From Crystallibacter degradans (lineage in GTDB: Bacteria > Actinomycetota > Actinomycetes > Actinomycetales > Micrococcaceae), in the NCBI RefSeq assembly GCF_012952295.1, contig NZ_JABBCH010000007.1, positions 147,335 to 211,334 of the forward strand: a DNA stretch of 64,000 nt, read 5' to 3'. Positions 25,345-36,782 of the stretch are shown in pieces (within the stretch, counting starts at the first letter, position 1; the number at the start of each line of letters is the position of its first letter). The notes beneath the pieces are model-generated. The model saw only the letters and a list, made by a program, of their open reading frames with translations, ran no database searches and was not told the DNA's origin. The translations under genes were made by a program, and so were the position numbers.

Positions 25345-26223
25345 ATGACCAACGTTGCAGTTATCGGACTCGGCATCATGGGCCTGCCCATGGCCATCAA
25401 CCTCGTCAAGGCCGGCCACAGCGTTACCGGCTTCAACCGTAGCCAGGACAAGATCGACAAGCTGGCGGCCGAAGGCGGCACGGGCGCCAACAGCATCGCC
25501 GACGCGGTGAAGGACGCCGACGTCATTATCACCATGGTGCCGGACTCGCCGGATGTTGAAGCAGTGGTCACCGGTGAGGAAGGTGTCTTCGCCAACGCCA
25601 AGCAGGGCGCACTCTGGATCGACGCCAGCAGCATCCGCCCCGACGTCGCCGTCCGCCTGGCCGAAGAGGCCCGCGCCGCAGGCCTCCGCCCGTTGGACGC
25701 CCCGGTTTCCGGCGGCGAGCAGGGCGCCATTGACGGCGTGCTGTCCATTATGGTCGGCGGCGAGGCAGCCGACTTCGAAGCCGCGCAGGATATTTTCGAC
25801 GCCGTGGGCAAGACCATTGTTCACGTGGGTCCCTCCGGCTCCGGCCAGACGGTCAAGGCTGCCAACCAGCTGATCGTCGCCGTGAACATCGAAGTCCTCG
25901 GCGAGGCCATCGCCTTCCTCGAGGCCTACGGCGTGGACACCGACGCCGCGCTCAAGGTGCTCGGCGGCGGCCTGGCCGGCTCCAAGGTACTTGAGCAGAA
26001 GGGCCAGAAGATGCTGGACCGCAACTTCGACCCGGGCTTCCGCCTCGCCCTGCACCACAAGGACCTGGGCATCGTCACCTCTGCCGCCCGCGAAGCCAAC
26101 GTGGCCATCCCGCTTGGCGCCGCCGTTGCACAACTGGTCGCCGCCACCGTCAACCAGGGCGACGGCGGACTGGACCACTCGGGCCTCTTCAAGCAGGTCC
26201 TGCAGCTCTCCGGCGGGAAGTAA
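25345..26223 (+). CDS. glxR: 2-hydroxy-3-oxopropionate (tartronate semialdehyde) reductase
   Basis: 292 aa. N-terminal NAD(P) fold [20 protein letters not shown], substrate motif [20 protein letters not shown], catalytic Lys in [15 protein letters not shown], and the C-terminal helical domain with [17 protein letters not shown]. These identify the beta-hydroxyacid dehydrogenase family member that reduces tartronate semialdehyde to glycerate. It sits 63 bp after hyi and before glyoxylate carboligase, which makes its substrate. Confidence 0.93.
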   Translation: MTNVAVIGLGIMGLPMAINLVKAGHSVTGFNRSQDKIDKLAAEGGTGANSIADAVKDADVIITMVPDSPDVEAVVTGEEGVFANAKQGALWIDASSIRPDVAVRLAEEARAAGLRPLDAPVSGGEQGAIDGVLSIMVGGEAADFEAAQDIFDAVGKTIVHVGPSGSGQTVKAANQLIVAVNIEVLGEAIAFLEAYGVDTDAALKVLGGGLAGSKVLEQKGQKMLDRNFDPGFRLALHHKDLGIVTSAAREANVAIPLGAAVAQLVAATVNQGDGGLDHSGLFKQVLQLSGGK

Positions 26224-26264
26224 AAGCACCCCGGCGGCAGGCCGGAACCGCACCCAAGACAAGC

Positions 26265-26294
26265 AGCCGGCGTCGTAATTTGGCGACGCCGGCT
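26265..26294 (+). other. GC-rich hairpin between glxR and gcl
   Basis: AGCCGGCGTCG (26265-26275) pairs perfectly with CGACGCCGGCT (26284-26294) across an eight-base AT-rich loop. No T-run follows, so full termination is unlikely. It may partly attenuate or stabilise the transcript so that gcl is expressed differently from glxR. Confidence 0.5.
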
Positions 26295-26357
26295 CCACCG
26301 AACACACCCAAAAACAGCCCGCGAAGGGCTCCACCACAGGCTTTCAAGGAGATTCCC

Positions 26358-28136
<1,779 letters not shown>

Positions 28137-28143
28137 ACCTGCC

Positions 28144-29313
28144 ATGAAAGTGGTGATTGCACCGGATAAGTTCAAGGGCTCGCTCACCGCCCCGGAAGTC
28201 GCCGCGGCGGTGGAACGGGGCCTGCGGGCGGTCGCCCCGGACATCCAGGTCACCAACGTTCCCGTGGCCGACGGCGGAGAAGGCACCCTTCAGGCCGCCG
28301 TCGGCGCCGGGTACACGCGGCATCTCGCCACCGTTGCCGGACCTACCGGCATGCCGCTGGAGGCGGCCATCGCGGTCAAGGGCCAACAGGCCGTGATCGA
28401 GATGGCCGCGGCCTCCGGCCTGGATGTGCTGCCCGGCGGCCGGCTGCAGGCGCTCACCGCCACCAGCCTCGGCACCGGGGAACTGATCAGCGCGGCCCTG
28501 GACCTGGGCTGCACCAGCATCATCCTCGGCGTGGGCGGCAGTGCCTGCACCGACGGCGGCGCGGGGCTGCTCCAAGGCCTGGGTGCCATCCTGAAGGACG
28601 ACGGCGGACGCTTCCTTCCGCGCGGCGGCGCGGCTTTGGCGCGGCTCGCCGAAGTGGACCTGTCCGGCCTGGACCCGCGGCTGGCAGGCGTTTCCTTCGT
28701 GCTCGCCTCGGACGTGGACAACCCGCTGCTCGGCGAGAACGGTGCCGCCGCGGTCTTCGGCCCGCAAAAAGGCGCCTCGGCGGAAGACGTGGCAACGCTG
28801 GACGCAGCCCTGACGCAGTTCGTGCGGGTCCTTGGCCCGGAACTGGGAGCGGGCACGGCTGCGATGGCGCATCTGCCCGGCTCCGGTGCCGCCGGCGGCG
28901 TTGGGTTCGCGGCACTGGCAGTGCTGGAGGCGCAGCGAAGGCGTGGCATCGACGTCGTTATTGAACTAACCGGCCTGCGGGACAAACTCGGCGGGGCCGA
29001 TCTCGTAATCACGGGCGAGGGCAGCCTGGATACCCAGAGCCTCGAGGGCAAGACTCCAATTGGCGTGGCCACCGAAGCCGCGGCGGCCGGCGTGCCCGTT
29101 TTCGCGGTCTGCGGCCGTACACTTTTGTCGGACACTCAGCTGGAATCGGCAGGGCTTGCGCAAACGTATGCCCTGACGGATCTTGAAAGTGACGTCTCCG
29201 TCTGCATGGCCGAGGCGGGCAGGCTGCTCGAACGCATCGGTGCGGAGATCGGACTGCGGTTGCTGGCAGGTGACATCGGCGGCAGGGAACTGGAAGCTCA
29301 GAGGGGAGCATAA
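28144..29313 (+). CDS. glycerate kinase (GarK/GlxK family)
   Basis: 389 aa. Begins KVVIAPDKFKGSLTAPEVAA, followed by VTNVPVADGGEGTLQAAVGA, ILGVGGSACTDGGAGLLQGL (glycine-rich loop), SFVLASDVDNPLLGENGAAA and VFGPQKGAS, and ends with DLVITGEGSLDTQSLEGKTP. All are conserved in the type-1 glycerate kinases that make 2-phosphoglycerate. It takes glycerate from GlxR into glycolysis. Its TAA is immediately followed by the GTG of allantoinase. Confidence 0.93.
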   Translation: MKVVIAPDKFKGSLTAPEVAAAVERGLRAVAPDIQVTNVPVADGGEGTLQAAVGAGYTRHLATVAGPTGMPLEAAIAVKGQQAVIEMAAASGLDVLPGGRLQALTATSLGTGELISAALDLGCTSIILGVGGSACTDGGAGLLQGLGAILKDDGGRFLPRGGAALARLAEVDLSGLDPRLAGVSFVLASDVDNPLLGENGAAAVFGPQKGASAEDVATLDAALTQFVRVLGPELGAGTAAMAHLPGSGAAGGVGFAALAVLEAQRRRGIDVVIELTGLRDKLGGADLVITGEGSLDTQSLEGKTPIGVATEAAAAGVPVFAVCGRTLLSDTQLESAGLAQTYALTDLESDVSVCMAEAGRLLERIGAEIGLRLLAGDIGGRELEAQRGA

Positions 29314-30669
29314 GTGGGCGGCGAAGGAACTTCACCGGAATACGACCTGGTCATTCGGGGCGAGCGGATCCTGACGACGGCGGGGGTCGCCGCACGCGAG
29401 GTCGGCGTGCGCGACGGCTCGATTGTGGCCATCGAACCGCTGGGCAACGGGCTGCAGGGCCGCGAAGTCCTTGAGCTTGCCGCCGACGAGACGCTGATCC
29501 CCGGACTGGTGGACACGCACGTGCACGTCAACGAGCCCGGCCGCACCGAGTGGGAGGGCTTCGCCTCCGCCACCCGGGCCGCGGCCGCCGGCGGCGTTAC
29601 CACCATCATCGACATGCCGCTGAACAGCATCCCGCCCACGGTCAACGCCGCCGCGCTGGAGGAAAAGCGCAACGCCGCACGGGACCAGGCCTTTGTTGAC
29701 GTCGGTTTCTGGGGCGGGGCCGTGCCCGGCAACATCGGCGACCTGCGGCCGCTGCACGACGAGGGTGTCTTCGGCTTCAAGTGCTTCCTGCTGCACTCCG
29801 GCGTGGACGAGTTCCCGCCGCTGGACGCGGACGAGATGGAAAAGGACATGGCGGAGCTGAAGAACTTCGACTCGCTGATGATCGTCCATGCCGAAGATTC
29901 GCGGGCCATTGAACGTGCGCCGCATGCCGAGGGCGACCAGTACCAGCGCTTCCTGGCCTCCCGCCCGCGCGGCGCGGAGAACGTGGCCATCGCCGAGGTG
30001 ATCGAGCGGGCCCGCTGGACCGGCGCCCGCGCCCACATCCTGCACCTGTCCTCCTCGGACGCGCTGCCGATGATCGCCAGTGCCAAGCGCGACGGCGTGA
30101 AGCTCACCGTGGAGACGTGCCCGCACTACCTGACGCTGCTGGCGGAGGAAATCCCCAACGGCGCGACGGCGTTCAAATGCTGCCCGCCCATCCGCGAGGC
30201 ATCCAACCGGGAGCTGCTGTGGAAGGGCCTCGAGGACGGCATCATCGACTGCATCGTCTCGGACCATTCGCCCAGCACGCTGGATCTGAAGGACCTGGAG
30301 AACGGCGACTTCGGCGTGGCCTGGGGCGGCGTCGCCTCGCTGCAGCTCGGGATCTCTTTAATCTGGACCGAAGCCCGGCAGCGCGGCGTCCCGCTCGAGC
30401 AGGTAGTGGACTGGATGTCCCGCCGGCCGGCCGAGCTCGCCCGGATGACCCGCAAGGGCCAGCTGGCCCTGGGGTACGACGCCGACTTCTCCGTCTTCGC
30501 CGCCGATGCAAGCTTCGTGGTGGACGCGAAGAAGCTCAAGCACAAGAACCCGATCACGCCCTACGACGGCAAGCCGCTGGCCGGCGTCGTCCGTCGGACG
30601 TTCCTCCGCGGTGCGGAGATCGACGGCGAGACACCCACCGGCCGGCTGATCCGGCGCGGCACCGCCTGA
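29314..30669 (+). CDS. allB: allantoinase
   Basis: 451 aa from a GTG directly after the previous stop. Metal-centre motifs of cyclic amidohydrolases: GLVDTHVHVNEPGRTEWEGF (HxH), VFGFKCFLLHSG (carboxylated Lys), LMIVHAEDSRAIE, HILHLSSSDALP and DCIVSDHSPSTLDLK (Asp ligand). The EPGRTEWEGF and PPTVNAAALEEKRNAARDQA blocks favour allantoinase over dihydropyrimidinase or dihydroorotase. It opens allantoin to allantoate. Being the last gene of the glyoxylate operon, it links ureide entry to glyoxylate disposal. Confidence 0.93.
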   Translation: MGGEGTSPEYDLVIRGERILTTAGVAAREVGVRDGSIVAIEPLGNGLQGREVLELAADETLIPGLVDTHVHVNEPGRTEWEGFASATRAAAAGGVTTIIDMPLNSIPPTVNAAALEEKRNAARDQAFVDVGFWGGAVPGNIGDLRPLHDEGVFGFKCFLLHSGVDEFPPLDADEMEKDMAELKNFDSLMIVHAEDSRAIERAPHAEGDQYQRFLASRPRGAENVAIAEVIERARWTGARAHILHLSSSDALPMIASAKRDGVKLTVETCPHYLTLLAEEIPNGATAFKCCPPIREASNRELLWKGLEDGIIDCIVSDHSPSTLDLKDLENGDFGVAWGGVASLQLGISLIWTEARQRGVPLEQVVDWMSRRPAELARMTRKGQLALGYDADFSVFAADASFVVDAKKLKHKNPITPYDGKPLAGVVRRTFLRGAEIDGETPTGRLIRRGTA

Positions 30670-30681
30670 GGTACAGGCAAA

Positions 30682-30719
30682 AATGGAGGCCTCCCCGTGG
30701 GGAAGGCCTCCATTGTTTT
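30682..30719. terminator. bidirectional terminator between allB and the thiol peroxidase
   Basis: Left arm from 30682 (AATGGAGGCCT...) pairs with the right arm ending at 30714, with one bulged base in a stem of about 15 bp, followed by GTTTTC on the plus side and preceded by a run of A (T on the minus strand). It serves both convergent transcripts. Confidence 0.85.
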
Positions 30720-30732
30720 CAGTTGCGGGGCG

Positions 30733-31200
30733 TCAGTTCACGCCGAGCGATTCGCGCAGCCGCGCCACGTGGCCCTTGGCGTCCACGTTGTACTCGGCAT
30801 GGCGGACGTTGCCGTCAGGATCGACGACGACGGTGCTGCGCAGCGTCCCGGTGAACTTCTTGCCGTTGAACTCCTTCTCGCCAAACGAGCCGTAGGCCTT
30901 GGCCACCTCGTTGTCGGTGTCCGAGAGCAGCGGGAAGGTCAGGGACTCGGCCTCGGCGAAGGCCTGCAGTGCCTCGGGCTCATCCGGGGAAATGCCGACG
31001 ACGTCGAAACCGGCTCCCTGCAGCGAGTTCAGGTTGTCGCGGAAATCGCAAGCTTCCGTGGTACAGCCCGGGGTAGCGGCCTTCGGATAGAAGTAGACCA
31101 CCACGTTGCGGCCGGCGTAGTCGGCCAGCGAGACCTTGCTGCCGGAAGCATCGGGCAGCGTGAAGGACGGGGCGGGGGTTCCTGGCTGGAGTTGCGTCAT
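30733..31200 (-). CDS. bcp: thioredoxin-dependent thiol peroxidase (BCP-type peroxiredoxin)
   Basis: 155 aa, typical for BCP. Peroxidatic Cys46 in YPKAATPGCTTEACDFRDN and candidate resolving Cys51 five residues later, as in E. coli BCP. Also SFTLPDASGSKVSLADYAG and VVGISPDEPEALQAF. It reduces hydrogen and organic peroxides with thioredoxin in the cytoplasm. It is a stand-alone gene and convergent with allB. Confidence 0.95.
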   Translation of the reverse strand: MTQLQPGTPAPSFTLPDASGSKVSLADYAGRNVVVYFYPKAATPGCTTEACDFRDNLNSLQGAGFDVVGISPDEPEALQAFAEAESLTFPLLSDTDNEVAKAYGSFGEKEFNGKKFTGTLRSTVVVDPDGNVRHAEYNVDAKGHVARLRESLGVN

Positions 31201-31300
31201 GAAGCAGTCCCTTTCGTATTGCGGAAGTTCTTTATTGCATTGCGAGAACTACTTCCAGTCTATTCTCTGCTGGCCGCCATAGTCCAGCCTCGAGCCACTG

Positions 31301-33007
31301 TCAGTCCAGCGCGACCGGGCCCAGCTCCGCCAGCAGCTCGCCGGGTCCAGGGTTGTCTTCGGCGCACTTGCCGCCGAGGTGGTTGACCACGCCCCACACC
31401 GCATTCAGCCCCGTGGTCACGGCACCCTCCGCCCAGCCTGCCGTGAAGGAAACGTCGTCCCCGGCGAGGAAGATTCCGCGCTGGCGGGCAGGCAGTTGGT
31501 CCTGCTTGAAGTGCGTGAACAGCCTCTGCTGGTAGCGGTAGTGGCCGGGCAGGTTGGCCTTGAACGCACCCATGAAGTTCGGGTCGGCCTCCCAGGAGAC
31601 GGTGATCGGCTCGCCGACAATGTGCGAGGCGATATCCACGCCGGGATAGATCTGGGCCAGCGAGTGCAGCATCAGCCGGACCCGCTCGTCGGCATCGAGC
31701 GAAAGCCACTTCAGGGCGTCGTCGTTCCAGGTGTAGGAGAGCAGGATGACCGCCGGCTTGTCCGGCCCGTTGTCCAGCAGATACGTGGCGCGGGGGAGCC
31801 GGTCCGTGAGCGTCATGCTGAGCACTTCGCGGCCGGTCGCCGGGTCGCGGTCCTTCCAGAACGGCCGGTCCACCATCACGAAGGTTTTGGAGGACTGCAT
31901 GTAGTGGTTGCGCTCGATGGCGGTCCACACGCCCGGCTCGAAGAGCGCTTCCTCGGTGTGGATCCGGGTGGAGAGCAGCCACGTCTGGCAGGTCACCACC
32001 GCCGAACGGTAGCTGGCGCTGTGGCCCCACTTGTCCGCGATGACGATGTCGCCGTCGGGATTTTCGTCCGTGGGGGCACCGCGGGTAATGCTTGCGACGG
32101 CGCCGCGGGCGCTGCCGCGGTGGAGGCTGGCCAGCGAGGTCCCGGCCGGCCAGAAGGCGCAGTCCTCGGGCGCGTAGTTCCAGAGCGCTTCCGGCAGCCG
32201 CTGGGCGCCGCCGACAATGCCGCGATGCTGGTCATCGGCGTCGGTGTAGACCACGCGCAGGATTTCCAGGATGGAGTTGGGGAAGTCCGTGTCCCAGCCG
32301 CCGGTGCCGAAACCGACCTGGCCGAATGCCTCGCGGTGTTCGAATCCCGCGGCCTTGAACGCACGGCTGGCAGCAATGAATCCGTAGAACGTCTGCTCGT
32401 CGAACTCCGGCAGCATCGCGTTCCACAGTTCCTTGATGCGGGCGGTGTCGCGTTTCCGGATGGCCTGCTGCATCTCGTCGAAGGATGCGTGCTCGCGCAG
32501 CGCCGCCTTCCACGCATCGGCCACCTCGCGGAAGAACTCCGGCAGGTCTTCGGGCTGCTCGGCATAGTGTTTCTGCCCGCCCAGCTCGATGACGGTGCTG
32601 GTAGTAGGGCCGGACAGCGGGTTGGGGAACTCGGTGGTTTCCAGCCCGAGCTTGTCCAGATAGTGGTAGAACGCCCTGCCGGAGACCGGGAAGCGCATGC
32701 CGCCCAGGTCCGCAACGACGTCGGGAGCCCCGGGGAACGCGGCCGTCTTCAGCCTGCCGCCGATCGCGCCGGCCTCATAGACAACCGGTTTAAGCCCCAG
32801 TTTCATCAGCTCGTACGCTGTCACCAGCCCGGACAGCCCGGCGCCGACCACGGCCACCTCGGCGCCGTGCAGGTGCTCCGGGACGGAGCCCAGCCCGGCG
32901 GGGTGGGCGAGGTAGTGGTCGTAGCTGAACGGGAAGTCCGGGTTCAGCATGGTGATCGGATTCTCGTCCGCTGCGGCCGGGGCGTGGAGTTCGGTGGCCA
33001 GTGTCAT
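31301..33007 (-). CDS. davB: L-lysine 2-monooxygenase (flavin amine oxidase family)
   Basis: 568 aa. Dinucleotide fold VAVVGAGLSGLVTAYELMKL (about 51-70) with VVYEAGAIGGRL, then DLGGMRFPVSGRAFYHYLDK, FGQVGFGTGGWDTDFPNSIL, MQSSKTFVMVDRPFWKDRDP, PITVSWEADPNFMGAFKANL, and C-terminal GIFLAGDDVSFTAGWAEGAV. From memory these match the Pseudomonas DavB lysine monooxygenase over its whole length, far better than generic monoamine oxidases. The enzyme converts L-lysine to 5-aminovaleramide and CO2. It is 55 bp downstream of an APC permease; the matching amidase lies at 42.7-43.5 kb. Oxidase versus monooxygenase balance cannot be read from sequence. Confidence 0.85.
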   Translation of the reverse strand: MTLATELHAPAAADENPITMLNPDFPFSYDHYLAHPAGLGSVPEHLHGAEVAVVGAGLSGLVTAYELMKLGLKPVVYEAGAIGGRLKTAAFPGAPDVVADLGGMRFPVSGRAFYHYLDKLGLETTEFPNPLSGPTTSTVIELGGQKHYAEQPEDLPEFFREVADAWKAALREHASFDEMQQAIRKRDTARIKELWNAMLPEFDEQTFYGFIAASRAFKAAGFEHREAFGQVGFGTGGWDTDFPNSILEILRVVYTDADDQHRGIVGGAQRLPEALWNYAPEDCAFWPAGTSLASLHRGSARGAVASITRGAPTDENPDGDIVIADKWGHSASYRSAVVTCQTWLLSTRIHTEEALFEPGVWTAIERNHYMQSSKTFVMVDRPFWKDRDPATGREVLSMTLTDRLPRATYLLDNGPDKPAVILLSYTWNDDALKWLSLDADERVRLMLHSLAQIYPGVDIASHIVGEPITVSWEADPNFMGAFKANLPGHYRYQQRLFTHFKQDQLPARQRGIFLAGDDVSFTAGWAEGAVTTGLNAVWGVVNHLGGKCAEDNPGPGELLAELGPVALD

Positions 33008-33062
33008 GGTGCTTAGCTTTCGGTTGCTCGGGTGGTGAGGGTGGTGACGGTGATGCCGGGAA

Positions 33063-34595
33063 TCAGCGGCCGGCTGCCGTCGCTTCGGATGGTGCGGGCT
33101 CGGGATCCTGGGCGGAGAGGCATTCGTAGTCAGTTCGGGTCAGCTGCGCCACCCGTGAGTTGCGGCGGCCGTAGCCGAAGTAGGCGGCGGCGCCTACCAG
33201 CATCCACACGGCGAAGACCCACCAGGTGCTGGAGCCGAGGTTCGCCATGAGATAGATACACATCACGGTACCCAGAATCGGGGTCAGCGGATAGAACGGT
33301 ACCCGGAAGGTCCGCGGCAGGTTCGGCCGGGAGCGGCGGAGGTAGATCACGGAAAGGTTGACCAGCGCGAAGGCAAAAAGCGTACCGATGCTGGTGGCAT
33401 CCGCCAGCTCGCCGAGCGGGACCAGCCCCGCCGTGAGCGCCACGGCGCTGCCGACGATCAGCGTCCCGGCCACGGGGGTTCCGGTCCGCGGCGAAACGCG
33501 GCCGAAGACCTTGGGTACCAGGCCGTCCCGCGACATGGACATCAAAATCCGCGTCTGCCCGTACAGCACGGTGAGCACAATGCTGGCGATCGCCACCACG
33601 GCGCCGACAGCGAAGACCAGCGCCATCCAAGGGTTGCCGGTCAGCTCCTGCAGGATCTGGACCAGGGCGGCTTCGGTGCCGTCGAACCAGGTCCACTCGC
33701 GGGCACCGATGGCTGCCACGGCGACAAGGATGTAGATGCCGGTGATGATGACCATGGACGCGATTATGGCGCGTGGCAGATCGCGCTGCGGGTTCTTCGC
33801 TTCCTCGCCGGCGGTGGAGGCGGCGTCGAAACCGATGTAGGAGAAGAACAGGCGTGACGCTGCCGCTGACATGCCGGCCACGCCCATCGGCATTAGGGTT
33901 TCGAAGTGGCTGGCCCGGAAGGCGGTGAACGCGATGGCGATGAACATGAGCAGCACGGCGATCTTGATGACCACCATGACGGTGTTCACCCAGGCGCTTT
34001 CCTTGGCACCGCGCACCAGCAGGACCATCGCCAGGACAACGACGGCGACGGCCGGAAGGTTCAGTACCCCGCCTTCGGCTCCGGGCGGGGCGGCAATCGC
34101 GGCCGGCAGTGACAGGCCAAACGTCTGCAGCATCTCGTTGACGTACTCGGCGGAGCCGACGGCCACCGCGGCCACGGAGACCGCGTATTCGAGGACCAGG
34201 CACCAGCCGCAGATCCAGGCGATTCCTTCACCCATCGTGGCGTACGTGTAGGAGTAGCTGGAGCCCGAGACTGGGACCGCGCCGGCCATCTCCGCGTAGG
34301 AAATCGCGGAGAGCAGCGCCGCGAAGCCTGCCACCAGGAACGAGATCCAGATGGCGGGCCCGGCCAGCGGAACCGAGGCGCCGAGGACCACAAAGATGCC
34401 GGTGCCCAGGGTGGCGCCCACGCTGATCATGGTCAGCTGCCAGACGCCGAGGCTGCGCCGCAGCCGGGGACCGCCGGAACTGCCGTCGGCGCCGGTGCCG
34501 GCCTCGTTGAGCATCTGGCCGAGCGGCTTGCGTCGCAGCAACTGGCTGCCCAAGGGCAGGCCCCGGCGCTTCGTTGCGGGAGGGGTGTCGATCAT
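33063..34595 (-). CDS. APC-family amino acid permease, probably lysine/cationic
   Basis: 510 aa from the ATG at 34595. About 12-14 membrane segments begin with LGVWQLTMISVGATLGTGIF and VPLAGPAIWISFLVAGFAAL. The family marks SAISYAEMAGAVPVSGSSYS, FFSYIGFDAASTAGEEAKNP, RDLPRAIIASMVIITGIYIL and FGRVSPRTGTPVAGTLIVGS match CAT-type cationic amino acid permeases. It precedes davB on the same strand, so it probably imports lysine. It is divergent from the PucR-type regulator. Confidence 0.87.
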   Translation of the reverse strand: MIDTPPATKRRGLPLGSQLLRRKPLGQMLNEAGTGADGSSGGPRLRRSLGVWQLTMISVGATLGTGIFVVLGASVPLAGPAIWISFLVAGFAALLSAISYAEMAGAVPVSGSSYSYTYATMGEGIAWICGWCLVLEYAVSVAAVAVGSAEYVNEMLQTFGLSLPAAIAAPPGAEGGVLNLPAVAVVVLAMVLLVRGAKESAWVNTVMVVIKIAVLLMFIAIAFTAFRASHFETLMPMGVAGMSAAASRLFFSYIGFDAASTAGEEAKNPQRDLPRAIIASMVIITGIYILVAVAAIGAREWTWFDGTEAALVQILQELTGNPWMALVFAVGAVVAIASIVLTVLYGQTRILMSMSRDGLVPKVFGRVSPRTGTPVAGTLIVGSAVALTAGLVPLGELADATSIGTLFAFALVNLSVIYLRRSRPNLPRTFRVPFYPLTPILGTVMCIYLMANLGSSTWWVFAVWMLVGAAAYFGYGRRNSRVAQLTRTDYECLSAQDPEPAPSEATAAGR

Positions 34596-34688
34596 TCTCG
34601 GTTCCAATCTGGAGGCTTCTTCCGTTCCACCAGCGTGCCATGTGAGACAGCTAACAAGCCGGGGCAAAATGACCTACACTCTTCTCGC

Positions 34689-36404
34689 ATGAGACATTCT
34701 GCACCATCCTCCGGCGGCGGGGAGGACGTCCGGCCTGTGCGGGCGGGCGCCGACCAGTTTAGTGGCAGCACGGCCGGAGCCTTCGCGGCGGTCTCGCTGG
34801 AACGTTTCCTGGACCGGCTGCCGGACACCCTGACGGTGGTCCACGACGGCCGGCCGGGCACCGCGGAACCGGCCCTGGTCCGGTGGGTGGAGCCAAGCGA
34901 GTTGGAAGACCCCGCACCGTATCTGCTGGAGGGCGAATTCGTCCTGACCGCCGGACTCCCGTTCCTCGACGACGGCGGGACCCCCGAGGCCGTAGATCGG
35001 TACATCGAACGGCTGGTGCAGGCGAAAGTCTGCGCCCTTGGTTTCGGCATCAGCCCCTATTTCAGCGACATCCCCCAGACCCTGGCCGAGGCCTGCCGCA
35101 AGCACTCCCTCACCCTGGTCGCCATTCCGGAAGAAGTCCCCTTTGCCGCGTTGGGGCTCGAATTCGCCCGGCTGCTGGAGGCGGAGAACCTCAGGGTGCT
35201 GCGCCTGCTCTCGGAGGCAAACAGGCAGCTGATGCGCGCGGTGCTGACCCCGCGGCCCGAGGCCGAGCTGCTGGAAGCGCTGGTGCGGAACGTGCCGGTG
35301 TGGGCAGTGCTGGTCGGCGCCAACCGGCGCGTCCGCTCCCGTGCCGTCCCCGCGCAACTGCAAGGCGGCGTGCCCGAGGCGGCGGAACTGGAACCGATGC
35401 TGGCCCGGCTCTTCGCCGGCAGCGGCCCGCGGGTCGAACTGGAAAGCTTTGACGCGCCCGGGGCCCGGCGGGTGGTGGGGTATCCGCTCCGCAGCACCCG
35501 GGACGCAAACCTAGGTGCCCTCGTCGTCGGTGCGGCCAGCCCGCTGGAACCGGTGGAGAAGAACATAGTCGAGACCGCCGTCGGGCTGCTGGAAGCCTTG
35601 CTGCGTCAACGCACGGTCGGCTCGCTGGCACCCAGCCAACTCGCAACAGCACTGCTGCTGCACCCGGAAACAACGACGGCGGGATCCCGGCGCTCGCAGG
35701 CGGTCGGACGGCTGGTGGCGCAAAGTGTGTCCGCGCCGCGTCATGCCGAACTCCGCGTGGTGCAGGGCTTCCGGGCAGGCGGGCCGGCTCCGGAATCAAC
35801 GGAAAAAGCGGGTGTTCCGTCCGGGACGGGCGGCGAGGATCCGGTCCGCGGACTGCTGCAATGGCGGCGGATCTTCGACACCAAGCTGGTGGAAAGCACC
35901 GACTACGGGTTCGCTGCCATCACCAGGGTGCGGGTGGACGACGCGGTGGTGGCGGAGGTGGAGAAGCTCGGCTGGCACCTTGTCATCTCCGATACGGCCG
36001 AACTGCCGGAGCTGCCCGAGGCCTACCGGCGGGCCACTTCACTGCGGCAGCAGGCACAGGTTGCCGGGCGCAGTGTCAGGGCGGACCAGCTCGAGTTCTC
36101 GGTCACCGGCCTGCTGGGACCGGAGGCCGGGTCGATGCTGTTCAACCGGAGCTTCAGCCCACTGCGGCAGCTGGAGCCGGAGCGCGCCTCCGCCCTGCTG
36201 GCGGTACTGCGGGCGTGGCTGGAAGCGAACGGCAGTTGGGATGGCTCGGCCAAGGCGCTGGGCCTGCACCGCAACAGTGTCCGGCGGCAGATCGGCCAGG
36301 TGGGGGAGCTGCTGGGGCGGGACCTGTCCGACGCGCAAACACGGGCCGAACTCCTGATCGCGCTGAATTACAGCCCACCGGATCTGCTGCCTGGCCCGGA
36401 ATAG
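34689..36404 (+). CDS. PucR-family transcriptional regulator of the lysine locus
   Basis: 571 aa. N-terminal PucR sensory domain (LERFLDRLPDTLTVVHDGRP to ALGFGISPYFSDIPQTLAEA), then a central GGDEF-like region (VESTDYGFAAITRVRV). It ends in a PucR HTH_30 domain: ASALLAVLRAWLEANGSWDG, SAKALGLHRNSVRRQIGQVG. The ATG at 34689 has no Shine-Dalgarno; TACACT sits ten bases upstream and could be a -10 box giving a nearly leaderless message. It is divergent from the permease-davB operon and is its likely activator, responding to lysine or a product (inference). Confidence 0.87.
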   Translation: MRHSAPSSGGGEDVRPVRAGADQFSGSTAGAFAAVSLERFLDRLPDTLTVVHDGRPGTAEPALVRWVEPSELEDPAPYLLEGEFVLTAGLPFLDDGGTPEAVDRYIERLVQAKVCALGFGISPYFSDIPQTLAEACRKHSLTLVAIPEEVPFAALGLEFARLLEAENLRVLRLLSEANRQLMRAVLTPRPEAELLEALVRNVPVWAVLVGANRRVRSRAVPAQLQGGVPEAAELEPMLARLFAGSGPRVELESFDAPGARRVVGYPLRSTRDANLGALVVGAASPLEPVEKNIVETAVGLLEALLRQRTVGSLAPSQLATALLLHPETTTAGSRRSQAVGRLVAQSVSAPRHAELRVVQGFRAGGPAPESTEKAGVPSGTGGEDPVRGLLQWRRIFDTKLVESTDYGFAAITRVRVDDAVVAEVEKLGWHLVISDTAELPELPEAYRRATSLRQQAQVAGRSVRADQLEFSVTGLLGPEAGSMLFNRSFSPLRQLEPERASALLAVLRAWLEANGSWDGSAKALGLHRNSVRRQIGQVGELLGRDLSDAQTRAELLIALNYSPPDLLPGPE

Positions 36405-36536
36405 CTAGTTCTGATACCGGAAACCCTGGAAATTGCTGTGGACATCCAAGTCAAGGCTTGCGCAGGGCCGGAAGTCGGCGGGCGCTAGAAAACTGGGCAG
36501 TGGCGTGAATCTACCAGAGACGCTTGCTAGCACCTA

Positions 36537-36553
36537 GTTCTTTGTCAAAGAAC
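36537..36553. repeat. perfect 8-1-8 inverted repeat
   Basis: GTTCTTTG-T-CAAAGAAC is a perfect palindrome in the gene-free left flank of the island. The one-base centre is too short for a stable terminator loop at full length and no T-run follows. It looks like a protein-binding site or an element end. Confidence 0.5.
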
Positions 36554-36757
36554 CATTTTCGGATAATCGTGATCGTGGTTATATTCTCCTGCTCAGCAGC
36601 CCTGAGTCCATTGTTGCGAGTAACTCTTCAAAAAGCCGGTCCCACCACCCGGAAGCCCGGGATACGGCATAACCGTAGGAGACTCGTCAAACGGCGCTTT
36701 GCTGGAAGCTTGGAATCCTGTGCTATCGCGTCGGATGCAGTAGTCATCAATCGTAGA

Positions 36758-36782
36758 GTCATATGCGCCGTTATCGGCGTTT
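36758..36782 (+). repeat. direct repeat copy B, left border of the island
   Basis: Bases 36758-36781 equal copy A at 3580-3603 except at one position. Bases 36764-36782 match 42399-42417 (copy C) at 18 of 19 positions in the same orientation. It lies 17 bp outside the stop codon of the last gene of the accessory operon. Confidence 0.65.
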
